Assembly (NCBI GenBank): GCA_015501595.1
Contig: JADNRX010000149.1
Location: 1 to 64,000, forward strand
Reading direction: 5' to 3'
Length of the DNA: 64,000 nt
DNA from: Hymenopellis radicata
Taxonomy: Eukaryota; Basidiomycota; Agaricomycetes; Agaricales; Physalacriaceae
Numbering within the stretch: position 1 is the first letter of the stretch; the number at the start of each line of letters is the position of its first letter. The notes beneath the pieces are model-generated. The model did not search any database. It saw nothing but the letters and a program-made list of their open reading frames with translations, and was not told the DNA's origin. Shown here in pieces: positions 35,447 to 48,038 of the stretch. The position numbers and the translations under genes were made by a program.

Positions 35447-36570
35447 ATGGCAACGACAACGGCGACGGTGATTCCGCCTGCAAATTGCTCGCTGAACGTG
35501 CTGCGGTTCCAAATACAAAGGTGCGTCCCGCCCCCCACAGCAAACGACGATGACCGACCGAATGCCCCCAGTTCGGACGTCATCGACGAACAAGCCAGGA
35601 TTAACGTCTACGAAGAAAAGTCGGAGAATGTAATATGGTACAAGGTCAGCGCAGCGTCTAAACGGTGTGTTGGGAAATGTACTGACTAGTTACCAGGAAA
35701 GATACCTCGGCGACGAGGAGATCGTGGAACACATTATTGTGCGTGTTTTAAACGCTATTCTCCATGTCGGCTAACAAATTGCAGCATAACCCAACGTCGA
35801 CAATTTGCTGGTCAATACACCGACCCAAGCGCGGCTGGTATATCCGCATTCGATCGCGTCTTTTCCCGCCTGGCGTATTCATACCGTTCACGCCGGTACC
35901 GCCAGCGTCGCCGCACCACTGCGATGCCGCTCTTTCCATACATTCCCGGACCAATATCCCTGCCGAGTCTCCAACAGAGATCAGCGAGGCATTTACGTTC
36001 CAGGAGAGATCATCATCACCACATTCATATCCGCCCACGCCACCGCCGCCTCGGCCACCATCGTTGACTGTCACGCCGGCATCCCCGAGGTCGTCCACGT
36101 CGACATTGGAGCCACGTCCGGCAGCAACGCAGATATGCGAGTTCATCATGACGCCAAGCTCGGCACCACCCACCAAGCCAGAAAACACGTCGTTTTTGTC
36201 GCGTGCACTTACCGCGCTGATGAACCATACACCATCCAACTCCAACTCATTTAGCCTGTCCCGCGTCTCCTCAGCACCACCCCCCTATGCAGCTGCTGAT
36301 CCCGTTCCACGATCCAGCCTCTGCGCGCCCCTCCTTGTCTTCCATGATCGCACTCCCTTCCTCAGCTTCGGCTCCAGAATGGGGACCATCGAAATCGATA
36401 AGGCAGAAGAACGGCTTGTAGGCATTGACACCAGCTTCTGGATAGCTGTCGCGTTGACATATTTGGAATTTCTCGCGGAACGAGAGGTCAGTTGCCTTGA
36501 TTACATTCTTCTTGGCTCTTTTGCTAACACGGCCCGTCTGCAGAGCTACCTCGCTGCCGCCAGCGACTAA
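35447..36570 (+). CDS. Hypothetical protein, 322 residues, not recognised
   Basis: Exons 35447-35644, 35697-35738, 35785-36486 and 36544-36570 join in frame. The ATG sits in ACCATGG, a good fungal context. Residues 1-115 look like a folded domain (LNVLRFQIQRCVPPP, ENVIWYKERYLGDEEIVEHI, RPKRGWYIRIRSRLFPPG). The middle is Pro/Ser-rich and probably disordered (SYPPTPPPPRPPS). The C-terminus has a hydrophobic helix (IAVALTYLEFLAE). I do not recognise the family. Two telomere-like units (GGGTTAGGGTTAG) lie about 60 bp upstream of the ATG. Confidence 0.7.
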
Positions 36571-36732
36571 CGAGCACCCGTTGTCCTCAACGATACATTT
36601 ATGAACTATTCTAGGGGACTCCCCTTTTCCGGAGTGACCGCATTATATTAATCGGCTGTTGGCCTCCTATTACACGAGACGTCACTTGCCCATAATCCAC
36701 TGATATTTGCACCCTTTCTATCTCCCGCCATC

Positions 36733-38257
36733 ATGTCCCTCAACCCAGACACTGTCGACCCCATCCTAAGCCGGGAACCCAGCATCGACCATTCTTTTCC
36801 ATCCAACTCGTCGTTCCATGTCGCGACTAGCAGCGAGGACACCAGACCTGGCCTCACTCTAGCGCCTCTTTCTGACGAGGATGCTGGGGCCGGACCGGAG
36901 GACGATTTCGACGTCTTTGACCTCGAGCTGATACCCACGGTGGGCGGAAAGGTCAGTATCGCCCGGTCTACTTCATTCTGCTTGTTTACGAGTCCAACAG
37001 ACAACAGAACTAAGCTTCCGGAAACGCAATACTACCGGCATATCTAGCGCCCGTCCGACGTACAAGGTCGAGAAGAGGGTTGTCAGCCATTTTCTTGGCA
37101 AGAAGAACATGAGCATCACCATCAGCCGCAACGAAGGTCTCAGTGCTACCACCCCGCCTTCGCGCTCTCGACGGACCACTAAGGGTTATGCCTCCATCTT
37201 CGAGGCCCTTGACGCAAACCCTCGCCAGGCGATTATGGCCGCGACGCCTGACTGCGTCCTCTCTGACACGACGCGTGGCGGGCGCATCGTGTTGACGTCC
37301 TTCTGCGGTGCCTACGATCCCCAAAACACCCGTAGCAAAACCGGCCGGGACGGCGGGGCTTATCATTTCTTCCCCCTTGTCATATCCGACGAAACCCCGC
37401 CCGAGAACCACATCGTTGATCCCCTCTCCGAGCCGAACCATCTATACTTTGGCGGGGGTCACTTTCTCTTTGATGCCCATAGCCAGGGACGGAAGGAGCT
37501 CCTGTTTACGTTGTGGTGCACCAGATATGAGAAGCGTCATAGGGTGCAGCAGGATGATATCCTGGTGGCGGAGCTACGCCTTCCACAGCTGCCTGGAGAC
37601 TTGTCCAAGCGCCAAGCGCCCTCCTGGAGTCGGCTGATGAAGGAGCGCCACGCATCGCTACACATTTCGAAGAGCGCCATCGAGCAGTGTTTTTCGGGCG
37701 AGAATGTGCGTATACTGGTGAACGGGGCTACACCAGGCAAGCGGCATTTCTTCGCCAAGGAGAGCGGGGCGGAGATTGTGGTTTCTGCGGTGGCGCTGAG
37801 TCTGCTGGCGATTGAGCATGAGGGGTTGGAGAGCAAGAAGTGGGTGTGGCTGAATACGCGGGAGACGATGGAGCAGCCGCTGTGGGCGCCGTCGCAGGAG
37901 AAGGCGAGCGAGCATGTGGTGGAGGGTAGCAGCAGTGGGGAGGAGGGACTGGGAATTGGGATGGCGATGAGCCCAGAGATGGGCATGGGCATGGGCATGG
38001 ATATGCAGTCGAGGGATACTCTGATGACGGCCACGCCGCCGCCGTCCGAGACGGGGAGCATGATGACCAAGCCGGCGGACTGGACTGTGATGTCGTACAA
38101 GTCGGAGATCAGTTTGCGCCGCGCGGCGCACGCGTCGGAGCCCGCGAGTTTCATCGACGACGGCGGCGCGCACGCGGGGGACGGGGACTCGATTTATACT
38201 AAAACGTACGTTGCGGAGCCGCCGATGCGGCATTCGTCGCTGCAGCTTGTTACTTGA
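36733..38257 (+). CDS. Hypothetical protein, 491 residues, not recognised
   Basis: Exon 1 (36733-36951) encodes a Ser/acidic leader ending DDFDVFDLELIPTVGGK. A 49-nt intron is followed by a long exon 37001-38257. The central region (about residues 105-330) looks folded, with TSFCGAYDPQNTR, HHLYFGGGHFLFDAHSQG-like and ELLFTLWCTRYEKR stretches. The C-terminal 150 residues are low complexity, including an unusual Met-Gly run (MGMGMGMDM) and Ser/Thr-rich parts. No catalytic motif is evident. It lies head to tail with the unknown gene at 35447, 163 bp apart, so each should have its own short promoter. Confidence 0.75.
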
Positions 38258-38370
38258 TTCACGTTCCTTCTTGATGCTTCATGCTTCGTTTTTTTTATTT
38301 ATGTATACCTTAGTCTGGCGGAGCTCTGAACCTCTATTTATCCATCCATCCTTCTTTTTTATCATATTGG

Positions 38371-38665
38371 ACTTTCTTACATATCGCATTTCGTTATGGG
38401 AGGGGTGGCGGGCATTTCTCGTTGGAATTTTGAATTGAATTGATACATGTGTAGTAGGGCTTTCAATCATAAATTTGCTTCGCTTGCTTGTGGCTGTCTG
38501 AATTTGGCCTCGACTTTCATCGTTACATGTCGCATTTCTTTTATCGGAGGGGTGGCGTTTGATTGAAATTTTGAATCGGATTGATACATGTGTAGCGCTT
38601 GCAATCACAAATTTGCTGCGCTTGCTTGTCGCTGTCTGAATTTTCCCTGGACTTTGTTCGGGTCG
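38371..38665. repeat. Two-copy tandem repeat of about 150 bp
   Basis: CATATCGCATTTC...GGAGGGGTGGCG...GATACATGTGTAG...AAATTTGCTTCGCTTGCTTG at 38376-38520 is repeated as CATGTCGCATTTC...GGAGGGGTGGCG...GATACATGTGTAG...AAATTTGCTGCGCTTGCTTG at 38527-38660. It lies in the 3' flank of the preceding gene. No function is evident. Confidence 0.8.
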
Positions 38666-39061
38666 TTTTAATACTACTTTGACCAGGTTACTTTGGCAGG
38701 CAAAACTTGGACATACAACGCACACGGCACAGCCACAGAGCATTTCCTTCCTGTCTTCCTATGTCCAGTCTGCGACGCTCTGTCAAGTTGGAGTTTGTAC
38801 TCAGAAGAACGAGTTCTCGATTCAGACAAGCGAATTTCTCATTGATCCAATGGACCCCGTACTATCTCGACGCGACTGAACCGTCAGGATGTTCAAACTC
38901 ATTCTAGTAACCTCGAAGCTTTGTCCATGTCAATGGTCAATGCCGGGTTATGTTTTCTATTGTCTGAGCCCTTTGACCGGCAGTCCTGATTTATGATGCG
39001 TCTGGATACGGAACAATAACATCCTCTAATTGTAAGGTCTTGTTCTTTTTGTCTTTTCAAG

Positions 39062-39070
39062 TATATATAG
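39062..39070 (+). promoter_or_regulatory. TATA box of the gene at 39131
   Basis: TATATATAG lies 61 bp before the ATG, a usual distance for fungal core promoters. The same box and the bases around it (TAGTCCAGCGTCGAT) are kept in the decayed copy at 8827-8834, which supports it as part of the original gene. Confidence 0.6.
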
Positions 39071-39130
39071 TCCAGCGTCGATGATTCCATTGAGCCCATT
39101 CCATCCCGACTCGATAACTTCTTCTCCGCT

Positions 39131-40310
39131 ATGCCTGCTTCCCAATACATCCAGCGCCCACCTCGCTCGAGCCGTCGTGGACGTCCCATGCCTCTCGCAG
39201 GGAAAAGACAGCAAAGACGCACCAAAATGTCGTCCTCCATCGGAAATGGCAACTCCTCTCCTTCCACAGCGAGCGACGACCTTCCAATCATCGCTGAGGC
39301 GACCCTACTCCCCGACCGACGAATAGGAGCGATCGTCCTCACCAAACGCGACGACTCGTGGGCTGCCCAGATCATCATGGCGCTCATTCACGACTGCTTC
39401 ATCGTCATCAACCAGGCGCAGCGCGGAGCGCCTGTCGAATCTGCTTTCTCTCTGCGCTTTCGTCTATTGTCCTTGTATATCGTCGAGGAAGACGTTAGGG
39501 CATTCAAAACCGTCGGAGCGGAGCGCACGTACCAGGCCATCGAAGAGTTGCTGGCGCTGAGAAGGAGAACGCTGTTCTGCGGTAAAACGGAACGTGCAAG
39601 GATGGGCCGGGAGAAAGCTGCTGACGAGAGTCGAGAGCTACGGGGAATAATCGAGAGTGCCCTGCAAGAACCGCTTGTCGGGATGGACGGGGAGCTGCTC
39701 GAGAGCATTCGGCGCTCGCTCGAACTACCGCCCACCAGACAGGATCGCGTCGTCAAAATCTGTAACGCCATTCGAGGATTCTTCGACCTGGCGCCGTGGA
39801 GGCCACAGCTAGCGCTACCTTCGAACTCGTCCAGCGCAGACGATGAGCTCTTCCTTCTCCACGACATATTTCACTCCCTCGAGTTCCTATGTGCCGAGGA
39901 GTTCCCAGGGTACGATTACGAGGACTTGCTCATCTCTCTGCCCATCTGCAATGCGGTCCCAGAACACATCCAGAGCCTGATCCTGGTGCGAGACCTTCTC
40001 AGTGGCGCGCTGTCCGGGCCTTGTACGCTTCGCGGAGAAGGCGCATTCTCGATGTATGTCAGCCCCTTACTGCAGTGCCGTTCAACGTGGTTGCTTCGTG
40101 AGTGATGCTCTTGGAAATGTTGATGTGGCTCCCACTAATCACGATGCAGATAAACAGGCGCCCGTTTGGGCCAAATTGGACGAGGATCTGTCGAGGCTTG
40201 AAGACGCATTCCTGCAGAATGATGGGCAAGGATCATATTGGTTGTCGTACTTGAACTCTAGACGTGGCTTGGGGCTTTTACTTCCAGACGATTCTTCATT
40301 GGAGATGTAA
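39131..40310 (+). CDS. Hypothetical protein, 375 residues, not recognised
   Basis: Exons 39131-40097 and 40150-40310 with a 52-nt intron join in frame. The first ~35 residues are basic (RRGRPMPLAGKRQQRRTK) and could be a nuclear or mitochondrial signal. The rest is mixed helix with no membrane segments: VLTKRDDSWAAQIIMALIHD, EDVRAFKTVGAERTYQAIEE, RSLELPPTRQDRVVKICNAI. No known motif is seen. A decayed partial copy exists at 8036-8840, showing that this gene lies in a duplicated block together with the dynamin gene further right. Confidence 0.75.
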
Positions 40311-41087
40311 CATAAACATTTTTTGTCTCCATTCTAATCACAAATCGTCGGGCACCGGAATACATTTCCCCGTTAGTGTTGACGTTCAATACATCATCGC
40401 CAAGGAAGCAGGAGTGCCAGGAGTCTGTGCGATGTTTTTGTGGGCGGACGCTGCTCTGTGCCATCTTCTCGAGCGGACGGACTCAAATCTCACCGAAAAC
40501 GGGAAGGTGAAACGAGTATCGAGATCCTGCCGTGGAAACATGTGCCCACTGGCGTCTATTGAGCGTGTGATTTCGGCGAGGCGTCTCTTTCTACAGCATA
40601 AATCGCGAGACCAGTGTCAGAGGAAGTCGAATTAGGAACGAACACGTTGAAGATGCGAGGCAACACAATAATCAGAACCGAGAGTTCGGAGTTGAATTCA
40701 TTCTACAGCTAGCCTCGTGTTGATTGATGATGTGACTCCGTCGCGTAGTCGCGAAATGGAAGTCTCATTGTACTGGTGACTGGTCGATAATTGGATAGGG
40801 CCGTAAGGCCATACATCTCCCATTATCCGCGGCATCGAGCGAAGAACTGCAAGACGTAGCGCACAGTGGCCGAAAGTGGAACCACCTGTAAAGCATCCGG
40901 ATCAGCGCCACACTGAATATTCGCGGCCTTGTTGCCATCTGGGGAACGAGAACAGAGAAATACATGGCGGCGAATTCAAGTAGGGAATCAATGCAATGAA
41001 TATATAACCATCGTACTTAGTATCAGCGGTTCTAATCGTGTTCATCATTGCCAAGTTGTAAGGTAATAATAGTACTCAGATAAAAAT
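40311..41087. other. Intergenic between convergent genes, no gene seen
   Basis: Only the 3' flanks of the genes at 39131 and 41088 are expected here. Open frames at 40258-40635 overlap the end of the previous gene in other frames and show no domain. Confidence 0.5.
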
Positions 41088-42364
41088 TTAATGTGACTCC
41101 GGCATGTTCGTCAGTGCCATGAACGCGCTTGAGTAACGTCGACCATCAATTCTTGAGAGGTAGAAGAATTTGAGAGGGAAATCTAGCCACTCCTCGCTAC
41201 GAGATGCAATGAATGCCAGAAGTTCTATCATTGCATCCTCCAACATCACGCGCTGTGAAGGTTCCTTCGCCGTCAACCGATCCAAGAATGGTCGTAGATC
41301 GTCTAGTTGTTCGTGATAGTCCTGTTCTGAAGTAAGCACATAGTTTCAGCATTGATACAGTACACACATCACAGATTTTTTCGAAAGTCGCCCCAATGTT
41401 GTAAACGTCCAGCCGGAACGGATTGTACGGCACTTCCGAATTGACCTTCTCCTCAGAGAGCTCGGGTGCCTTTCGGATCTGGCAGCGTGTATCAAAAATC
41501 TGACGCAATGCATCGTCGCGGTGACCGATGAACTGTTGAGAGGTCTCGAAGTCGATTATGTAGTACTGCACCTGGCATTGACAGCGGGGCGTTGATACAA
41601 GATCGTCTGCCGTTCCATCGATGCTTTGGGGATAAGCGAAGTGGAAACCTCGAGGGCATACTTCCGTGGCATCCATCATGAAATTGAAAGTACACGCATC
41701 TCTACAATCAGTACTGAATCGTAGCTGTTGACGTGGAAGACGAAGAGGACGTACCCATGGCATATATTCAGACTGTGCATAAAACCAACTCCCTGAACGA
41801 GTGACAATGAGCCAGTACTCCTAGACAGAGAAGACAAAACGTACCTCGATGATCTGACGCAGACATTCCAGTACTTCTCGTCGGCAATGAAAGGTTGGCG
41901 TCGCGAAATCGCGTAGTTTCGGCATAACAGCAATCACAACCTCCGGATCGTCCGGAACGGGGAGAACATGCAGCAGCGTGGCAGTATGGTTCAAATGCGA
42001 CTGTGTATCCGGATGCCACGAAAGAAAGCGAAGCATCGATAATTCCGGGGTCGCCAGCGAGACACGCTTCAGAGCGACTGCGAAACCGTCATCGGTTCGG
42101 ATTGCATCAAGAACGTTAGTTTTCTGCTTGATATTTCAGTAAACTATGGATCTTTGAGGAAATCTCTCACCATTAGAGACTGCCAGTCCTCAATGTGAAG
42201 CAGAGGGGGGTTAGAGGCCCGAGCCAAGAAGGTTTCCAGTCCGGCCGGTACCGCGGACGCAGCTGGTACCCATTTTCCAGAAGATAGGAATAGTGCGAAA
42301 CCCAGAATTTCTCCGTAGCGTCTCTGGGGTCCTCCCACCTATCGATTTCGTTGTCTGTTTTCAT
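41088..42364 (-). CDS. Protein kinase-like protein of the mushroom-expanded type (apparent 1-nt frameshift)
   Basis: The N-terminus carries NGYQLRPRYRPDWKPSW followed, after a one-base correction near 42218-42220, by PPLLHIEDWQSLMV and DGFAVALKRV (lysine of the ATP site). The catalytic loop is CHGDACTFN (HxD...N pattern, split by an intron at about 41702-41754) and the DFG position is IIDFE. The end is a C-lobe with LRPFLDRLTAKEPSQR. This fits a kinase-fold family common in agaricomycetes whose members may or may not be active: Asp and Asn of the loop are kept but HRD is HGD and DFG is DFE. The substrate is unknown. A 1-nt loss at GGGCC, or an assembly error, breaks the frame. Confidence 0.72.
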
Positions 42365-42619
42365 CCTTTACAGCTCTGTGGAAGTTCGGAGTCAGAGGTG
42401 AATGTGGGTCCATCAAAAGATGCTGATCAGAGGCTTGTCACGTATGCGTCACACTAACCCTGACTTTCCTCTTGCCGCTTTCAGTTGGCTTAGCCCATCT
42501 TCACAGCACTAAAACTCTATATAATCTCCCCAGAAATCCAATGATCTCTCACAATTCAGTCCCATCTTCATTAACCCACCGCTTACCTTCCTCATCGTGT
42601 CTTGCCTCATCTTTGGATA

Positions 42620-44383
42620 ATGTCCGACTCCGAGTCTTCCCCTTCAAGTTCCCCACTTGCCACTCAGGCAGAGATCCAGAAGCTCGTCTTCGACATACAG
42701 AAGAACCAAACAGACCTCGATCCCGTCCGTCACGGTAAACTTCTAGCAGCCATGAACGGGTACAAATTATTTCTCCAGTGGCGTAGAATAGTAAGTTCTG
42801 ACTTGAAACTGTACTCTTAGGTGTATTTCTGCAGCGAAACGGGAAAGAATAACCAGATCCGAGCTGGGCGAGATTTCCGCCCGTTATTATACCCTCTGGG
42901 AGCGGTTCGAGGTGAATTTTTTCACGACAATCATCGCTGCGATATCGCTCAAGGTTGTCACAGACAACCAGATCGGAATCTTTTGCTTTGGACCCTCCCG
43001 CTGCCCCTCGACGTGCTCTGGATCAAGGCGGGATGACCAAAGAGTAAGACTTCGTATTCACGTCACGTCGATCATGAACTAACTCTTCCCTAGACAATAC
43101 AGGTGTGTATATTCAAGTAACAGTTGAAGTCCTTTGATCAGCTCATGTTTCTACAGCCGTAGAAATTTCGAAAACCTGGTTGAAGAGGACGTGAGAAACG
43201 CCCAGCAAAGGCAGCCGTGAGTATACTTTGCTCCTTGTCTGCGCGCCAGACGTTGACTTCTTTTAGACCGCTTCAGACCGAGCGCTTCAGGCAGCAGCCC
43301 CAGCCTAGTGGTGAAGAAACCCCTCAATTCAAATCGTGTGTTGTTCTCTTATGCCTCAATATCCGCTGCTGATACTACGGCGTGTAACAGTCTCCCACCT
43401 CCACCACGGAAGACACGGTACGCTTTTCTCTTCGGGTTCATGACCGTGTCTTACTACTATTCTTCTTTTCAGCACCAAAGAGCAGGAAAGTCCGGCCCAG
43501 CCTCAACAATCAGACTTGAGTCCTGCAAGTCAAGGTTATCGGTACGTTTATTTAGCATTTCCTTCAGTGCGTTTCCTCAACGCGTCTTCTCCCAGCGGTG
43601 GAAATCCATCTCAGACTCCCTATTACTCTCCGCAGAATGCTCTCAGATCGAGCAACCCGTCGCAACCGTCATGGCAGGCGGATCCTCGGTACGCCCAACA
43701 AATGCCACCACCAACTGGCTTTCCTCCATCTAGCCTGCCGCCTTATGGGGCGGGTGGACAGTATCCTCAAGGTGCGACTGGTCAGGGACAGGGCTATTCC
43801 CCCGCTCAAGGCTATCCCGACCAAAGGTATGGCTCGGGCAACATGGCGGCGAATGGGCCGGGATTCAACCCGCCGCCGTCGTATGCCGCTCATCCGCCCA
43901 ACGTAGACCCTCGTCAAGGAGGAGCAGGATATCATCCCTCTCAAGCAATGACGACCACCTACGCTCACGCCCGAGGTGCTGCGCCTGGCCAAGGCAACAC
44001 TGCAGCCCATCCGACCCAATACTACCAAAATCACCCATCTTCGCAGGGAACAGTCCCCCACCTCCCGTACGGACAAGGAAGCGTTGCCGTCTACACTCAA
44101 GGCGCTCCTCCCGGCCAAGGCACTATGTTCCAAGGTCCACCAGATGCGACGATGTATTCCAACCGCGGGCACAATCGCAACGTCAGCACCAGCACCTTCG
44201 GTCACGGCACTAGGACTCAGTATGTCTCATTCGACATTCTATTGTACATAGACTCATGTTTCTTACCACAGCACGCACAATAGTTCAGTCGCCAATGAAG
44301 AGTATGCGTGGTCGGAGATTATGAAGCAGAGAGGTGTGGAACCGTGGGATGGAGAGTCGGACAGCCCGCCGAAAGGGTACTAA
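42620..44383 (+). CDS. Q/P/G-rich low-complexity protein with a helical N-terminal domain
   Basis: The start MSDSESSPSSSPLATQAEIQ is followed by a helix-rich stretch (IQKLVFDIQKNQTDLDP, then RSELGEISARYYTLWERF) across an intron whose acceptor is uncertain. Several micro-exons between 43090 and 43550 encode NFENLVEEDVRNAQQRQ, QTERFRQQPQPSGEE and TKEQESPAQPQQSDL. The last large exon (43597-44216) is Pro/Gly/Gln/Tyr-rich (GYSPAQGYPDQRYGSG) and probably disordered. The final exon ends EEYAWSEIMKQRGVEPWDG. No enzyme domain is seen. The exon map before 43100 is tentative. Confidence 0.55.
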
Positions 44384-44649
44384 AGACTTCTTCATGTTTC
44401 TTGTTCTCCGAGTCTCTGTGCTTTCATCTTGTATGCTTTCCTTTGTTTTGCTCCCTGCTTTTCCCCAGTTCTTACGAAACCTTACGACTTCCTTACTTGT
44501 ACTCTCGTCTTAAATCTCTTCTGTAACAATTTGAATGAATGAATGTTGTTGTACCGACTAGAAGTGACGCCGCTCTTGGGCAAACATCAACAAGTACCTC
44601 GCGCAAAAATGCTAGAATCATAATACCATGGTGAGTTCTTCGCATCCCA

Positions 44650-47448
44650 TCAAGCAATACTCGAATGAAGCTGAACCCGGATCTCACTCAACCGCCCCAA
44701 CCAATCCTGCAAACACCTTCGTCTCTTAACAACATCCACATCCTCCTTCATCACCTCCTCCGCTCTCCCCGAAGCCGACAGGCTGTTAATAAGCGCCGCG
44801 GACAACTTTTCCGCTAGACCCCCGTGCAGCTCATTCTCCATCGTCAACGCCGCATGGTCAATGAAACGCTGTAGCAGATGGTAGTAAGTTCAAGTTTCTG
44901 GAATCAAGCGTATTGATCTACCTTGTACGCGACCTCAAAGTAAGCCCTGACTTTAGCCATGATGTGCAGCTCGTCCTCGTATGGCGTCGGAGGAGGGGAG
45001 TAAGGACGTGCTACCGCTGCGTAGACTAGCTGTGATTGTCGGCCTGCGATGCGATATCGCACTTCATCGCCAATGACGTGTCGGAAGCGGCGGAGCCATT
45101 GGTCTCTTTCTCGTAGAAAGTCGGGGTTGCCCGAGTACACACGGGTCGTTTCTAGCTCGACAATCTTCTTGAGGATACCACTGGCGCCTTCTTTGATTGC
45201 TTCCATCTCGTCGGTGACGATCGTACTGTGTAGTAGAGTAGTGTCAGCAAGACCCTTCTTCCAAAGTTTAGGTCTGAACCAACCGGACATGCACTTCCAA
45301 AGGCTTGAACTTCCCGAAATGGCGCTCGACGAGACACAGGACGTGCCGCAGGGAGTTATCGAATACCGCATCGAAGCAGAGAGTCGTCGGATAGGCCCAG
45401 TTCTTCGTGAAGCCCGAAATGAGGTCGCGAGTGGCGTCTAAGGAGACTTCACCGGGAAGCTCCCATGTGTTGTTGCTATATAAAAGCAACGTAAACACTA
45501 GGATAACAACAATACGAGAGTCGCTGTACACACCGTCGGATCGCTTCCTTTACATCCTGTACATCCAACTCATACTCCGACGTCCTCGTATACACCGCCG
45601 GATCCTCATCGTCTTTCCACAGCCTCTCCGTATCCCTCATACCATACTCTGGATTCGGGGTAGAAGATCGGAGCTGTCTTCAACACGGCCTCTTTCAGCG
45701 TCTTGCACTCCAAACGATAGCCCTGCACCATAGTGCGATCCGCAAGCCCGTCGATGGCTTTTTGCAGCGCCCCAGAGAACATGACGATCCGGCCGTAGAT
45801 GTCCTTCGATGCATCGGCGATGATAGGTGCAGGTCCGAGTGTGTCGAGTTCGGCGCGGTATTTGGCGATGAGAGTGTCGACTTGGATCTTCATCTGAGGT
45901 ATGCTACATAGCATTATGTTAGAAAGGTTCCGACGACGACAGTGAAAGGGAAAGTACTTTTGCTCTACAAGATCAACTAAAAGCCGACTCATGAATTCGA
46001 CGAGGCCCCTGATACCGAACCGCTTCCGGTCGGGTATCTCGTTCCAGGGCACAGTCTTGTCGAAGAAATTGCGTGCTAGCACCTCGGGCGATAACTTCTT
46101 CTTGCGTTCTTCGTCATCTGGTAAGCGAACGCAGAAGTAGCCGTGCTTTAGGACGTCGCCTTGACCGAGAAGAGCCTTCTTCCATCTTTCGCGCGCGCCG
46201 GAGGCCCCAGAGGAGAGCATGTCCGGTTTGGTTAGAACGCCTAGGAGATTAATCAGCCAAGTATGAAAGCGGTGGAAAGAATGTAGGTACCGATAGTACG
46301 GTTCCCCTCTGGATCGGCCAGTCTAGCGAACTTGACGGCTTGTTGCGCTTCCATGTCCTCTGCATGTTCATACTAAGACCTTTGGATAGAGTACAAAATG
46401 AAGCAAAGAAGCATACCGCTCATTGGAATCGTGACGAGTATGATCGTCTTGTCGTTCTTGATCTTGTCCTTGACTAGGTCCTTGATCAGCTCAACCTCTT
46501 CATCGTCCGCATTATGTATAAGACCTTTCGCGCATCTATTAGGTCCACGCTTCAACACAATAAACAATTAACAGTACTCACCAAGCAAATCGACAAACAC
46601 CAAATCAGTAAGATCCGGTGATTTCACCTCGACCTCAATCGTATTCCTCGAGAAAGGCAGAACCCCATCGTCAGCAGCCAGCGCCTTGAGCTCCGCCGCA
46701 GTCTTCTTCGGGAAAAACGTAGCTGGCTGCGGGGACAAGATGGCCGCCTGCGCTCCACGCAGGTATATCTCGACGTCGTCCTTGTTCGTCACAGTCGCGA
46801 ATGGCACGATTGGATTCAGCGTTTCTATCTGTTGGCCATCGCTGCCGAATTCAATGCGGAGATTGATGGTGCAGGACCATGTAGACGCGTCGCTGGACAT
46901 TGTGCATTCCATCGGGCATCTTGAGGGTGATGAGTACCACGCAATGGGACCAAGAATATGAGTAGGTTACCTTGTACAGGTTCCACTGTCTCGTGGGACT
47001 GTGATCTAACGAAAGGTTAATTGGAAGGAAGTGCGACTGACGCAGCGATTCGAGCATACCCCAGAAACCGCCTCGACTAGGGAACTCTTTCCAGCTGGGA
47101 CATAAGTGGATAAGCCGACGTGACCTTCATGAGTCGAAGAACACCCACCCGACTGTCCTCCGATAACGACAATCTTTGGCAGATTGTCCTCGAAGAAACT
47201 ATCAGCACTGCAGAGTCCAGTTAGCAAAGGCACAGTATGTCCGCGACGACAACATACCCTAGTCGACGCAGCTCCCTGTAAATACCCATGATTTGGCGGC
47301 ATTTTCGGGCGTAATCAGAATCCGAGATGTTATGGGCACCATTGGCATTTCCATTTGCGTTCCCATTTGCTGGAGGCGATGGAGACAAGCCGCTCACGCT
47401 AGCACTCGCCGCCGTATTCCGACGAGTCGGGTTCCGAAAGAGAGACAT
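44650..47448 (-). CDS. Dynamin/Mx-like large GTPase
   Basis: The N-terminus is Asn/Gly-rich, then the G domain. G1 is GGQSAGKSSLVEAVSG (split by an intron at about 47094-47149). A region from ECTMSSDASTWSC (switch I side) leads to G3 VDLLG, where most relatives have DLPG. G4 is VLTKPDM. The middle/stalk region (ALQKAIDGLADRTMVQGYR) and a C-terminal GTPase effector domain (ENELHGGLAEKLSAALINS) follow. There is no PH or proline-rich region, which fits the Mx/Vps1-like class. The family self-assembles and hydrolyses GTP to remodel membranes or bind large assemblies. Decayed fragments occur at 2054-3244 and 7100-8035. The gene ends at a TGA right after LHSSIA, a little earlier than the fragments suggest. 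Confidence 0.88.
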
Positions 47449-48038
47449 GGGGGTATGGAGGGAAGGGCGGTGGGCTCATGGCCACCAGCACTGGTTCAAA
47501 TAGACCTCGAGTTCTACACGTTCCAGCGGATCGTTTGCGGAAGGCAGACGGAAGGCGCTTAATGCGAAGCATCCTTTAAGCGCTGGTGGGAATAGAACAG
47601 ACGACTTTTCGACGCGCATGCGTAACTTTTGGTCAATGTTGGGAGGTCGCCGAGCAAGATAAGTTGGTGCGGACTGTGTTTATTTCTGTAGAATCGTAGC
47701 AAATGGAATGAGGGAACAAACATGCAATAAGGTCGAAGAAAGAACAAATGTTCTGCTGCTCGCGAATTCAATGGGCGAGGAAGACATCATTATATGGAAC
47801 AGTAACGTGTCTTGAGAAGTAGCAGTAAAAACCTACGACGTGCGTTCCTTCTGAACATGAGCGATACTTGCGATAGCCGCAAGCCCAACAGACATCTGGT
47901 TACGTATAGTCCATATCACTTCCATTTGTCCTAAGAACAGAAGAAAAGGATGGGTGAAGAGCCGTCGTCGTTATTGTACTAAATGGTGTGTAGAAAAATC
48001 AGCAAGGTGATAGCGCATAGTATGCCTACAGTATGCCT
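47449..48038. other. Intergenic, holds a ~230-bp flank shared with RRM copy B
   Basis: The segment from about 47750 to 48000 (TTCTGCTGCTCGCGAATTC, CTTGAGAAGTAGCAGTAAAA, CCAGATG-side CAGACATCTGGTTACG) matches 3306-3530 downstream of RRM copy B. The duplication therefore carried the 3' flank as well as the gene. No protein gene is seen. Confidence 0.75.
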
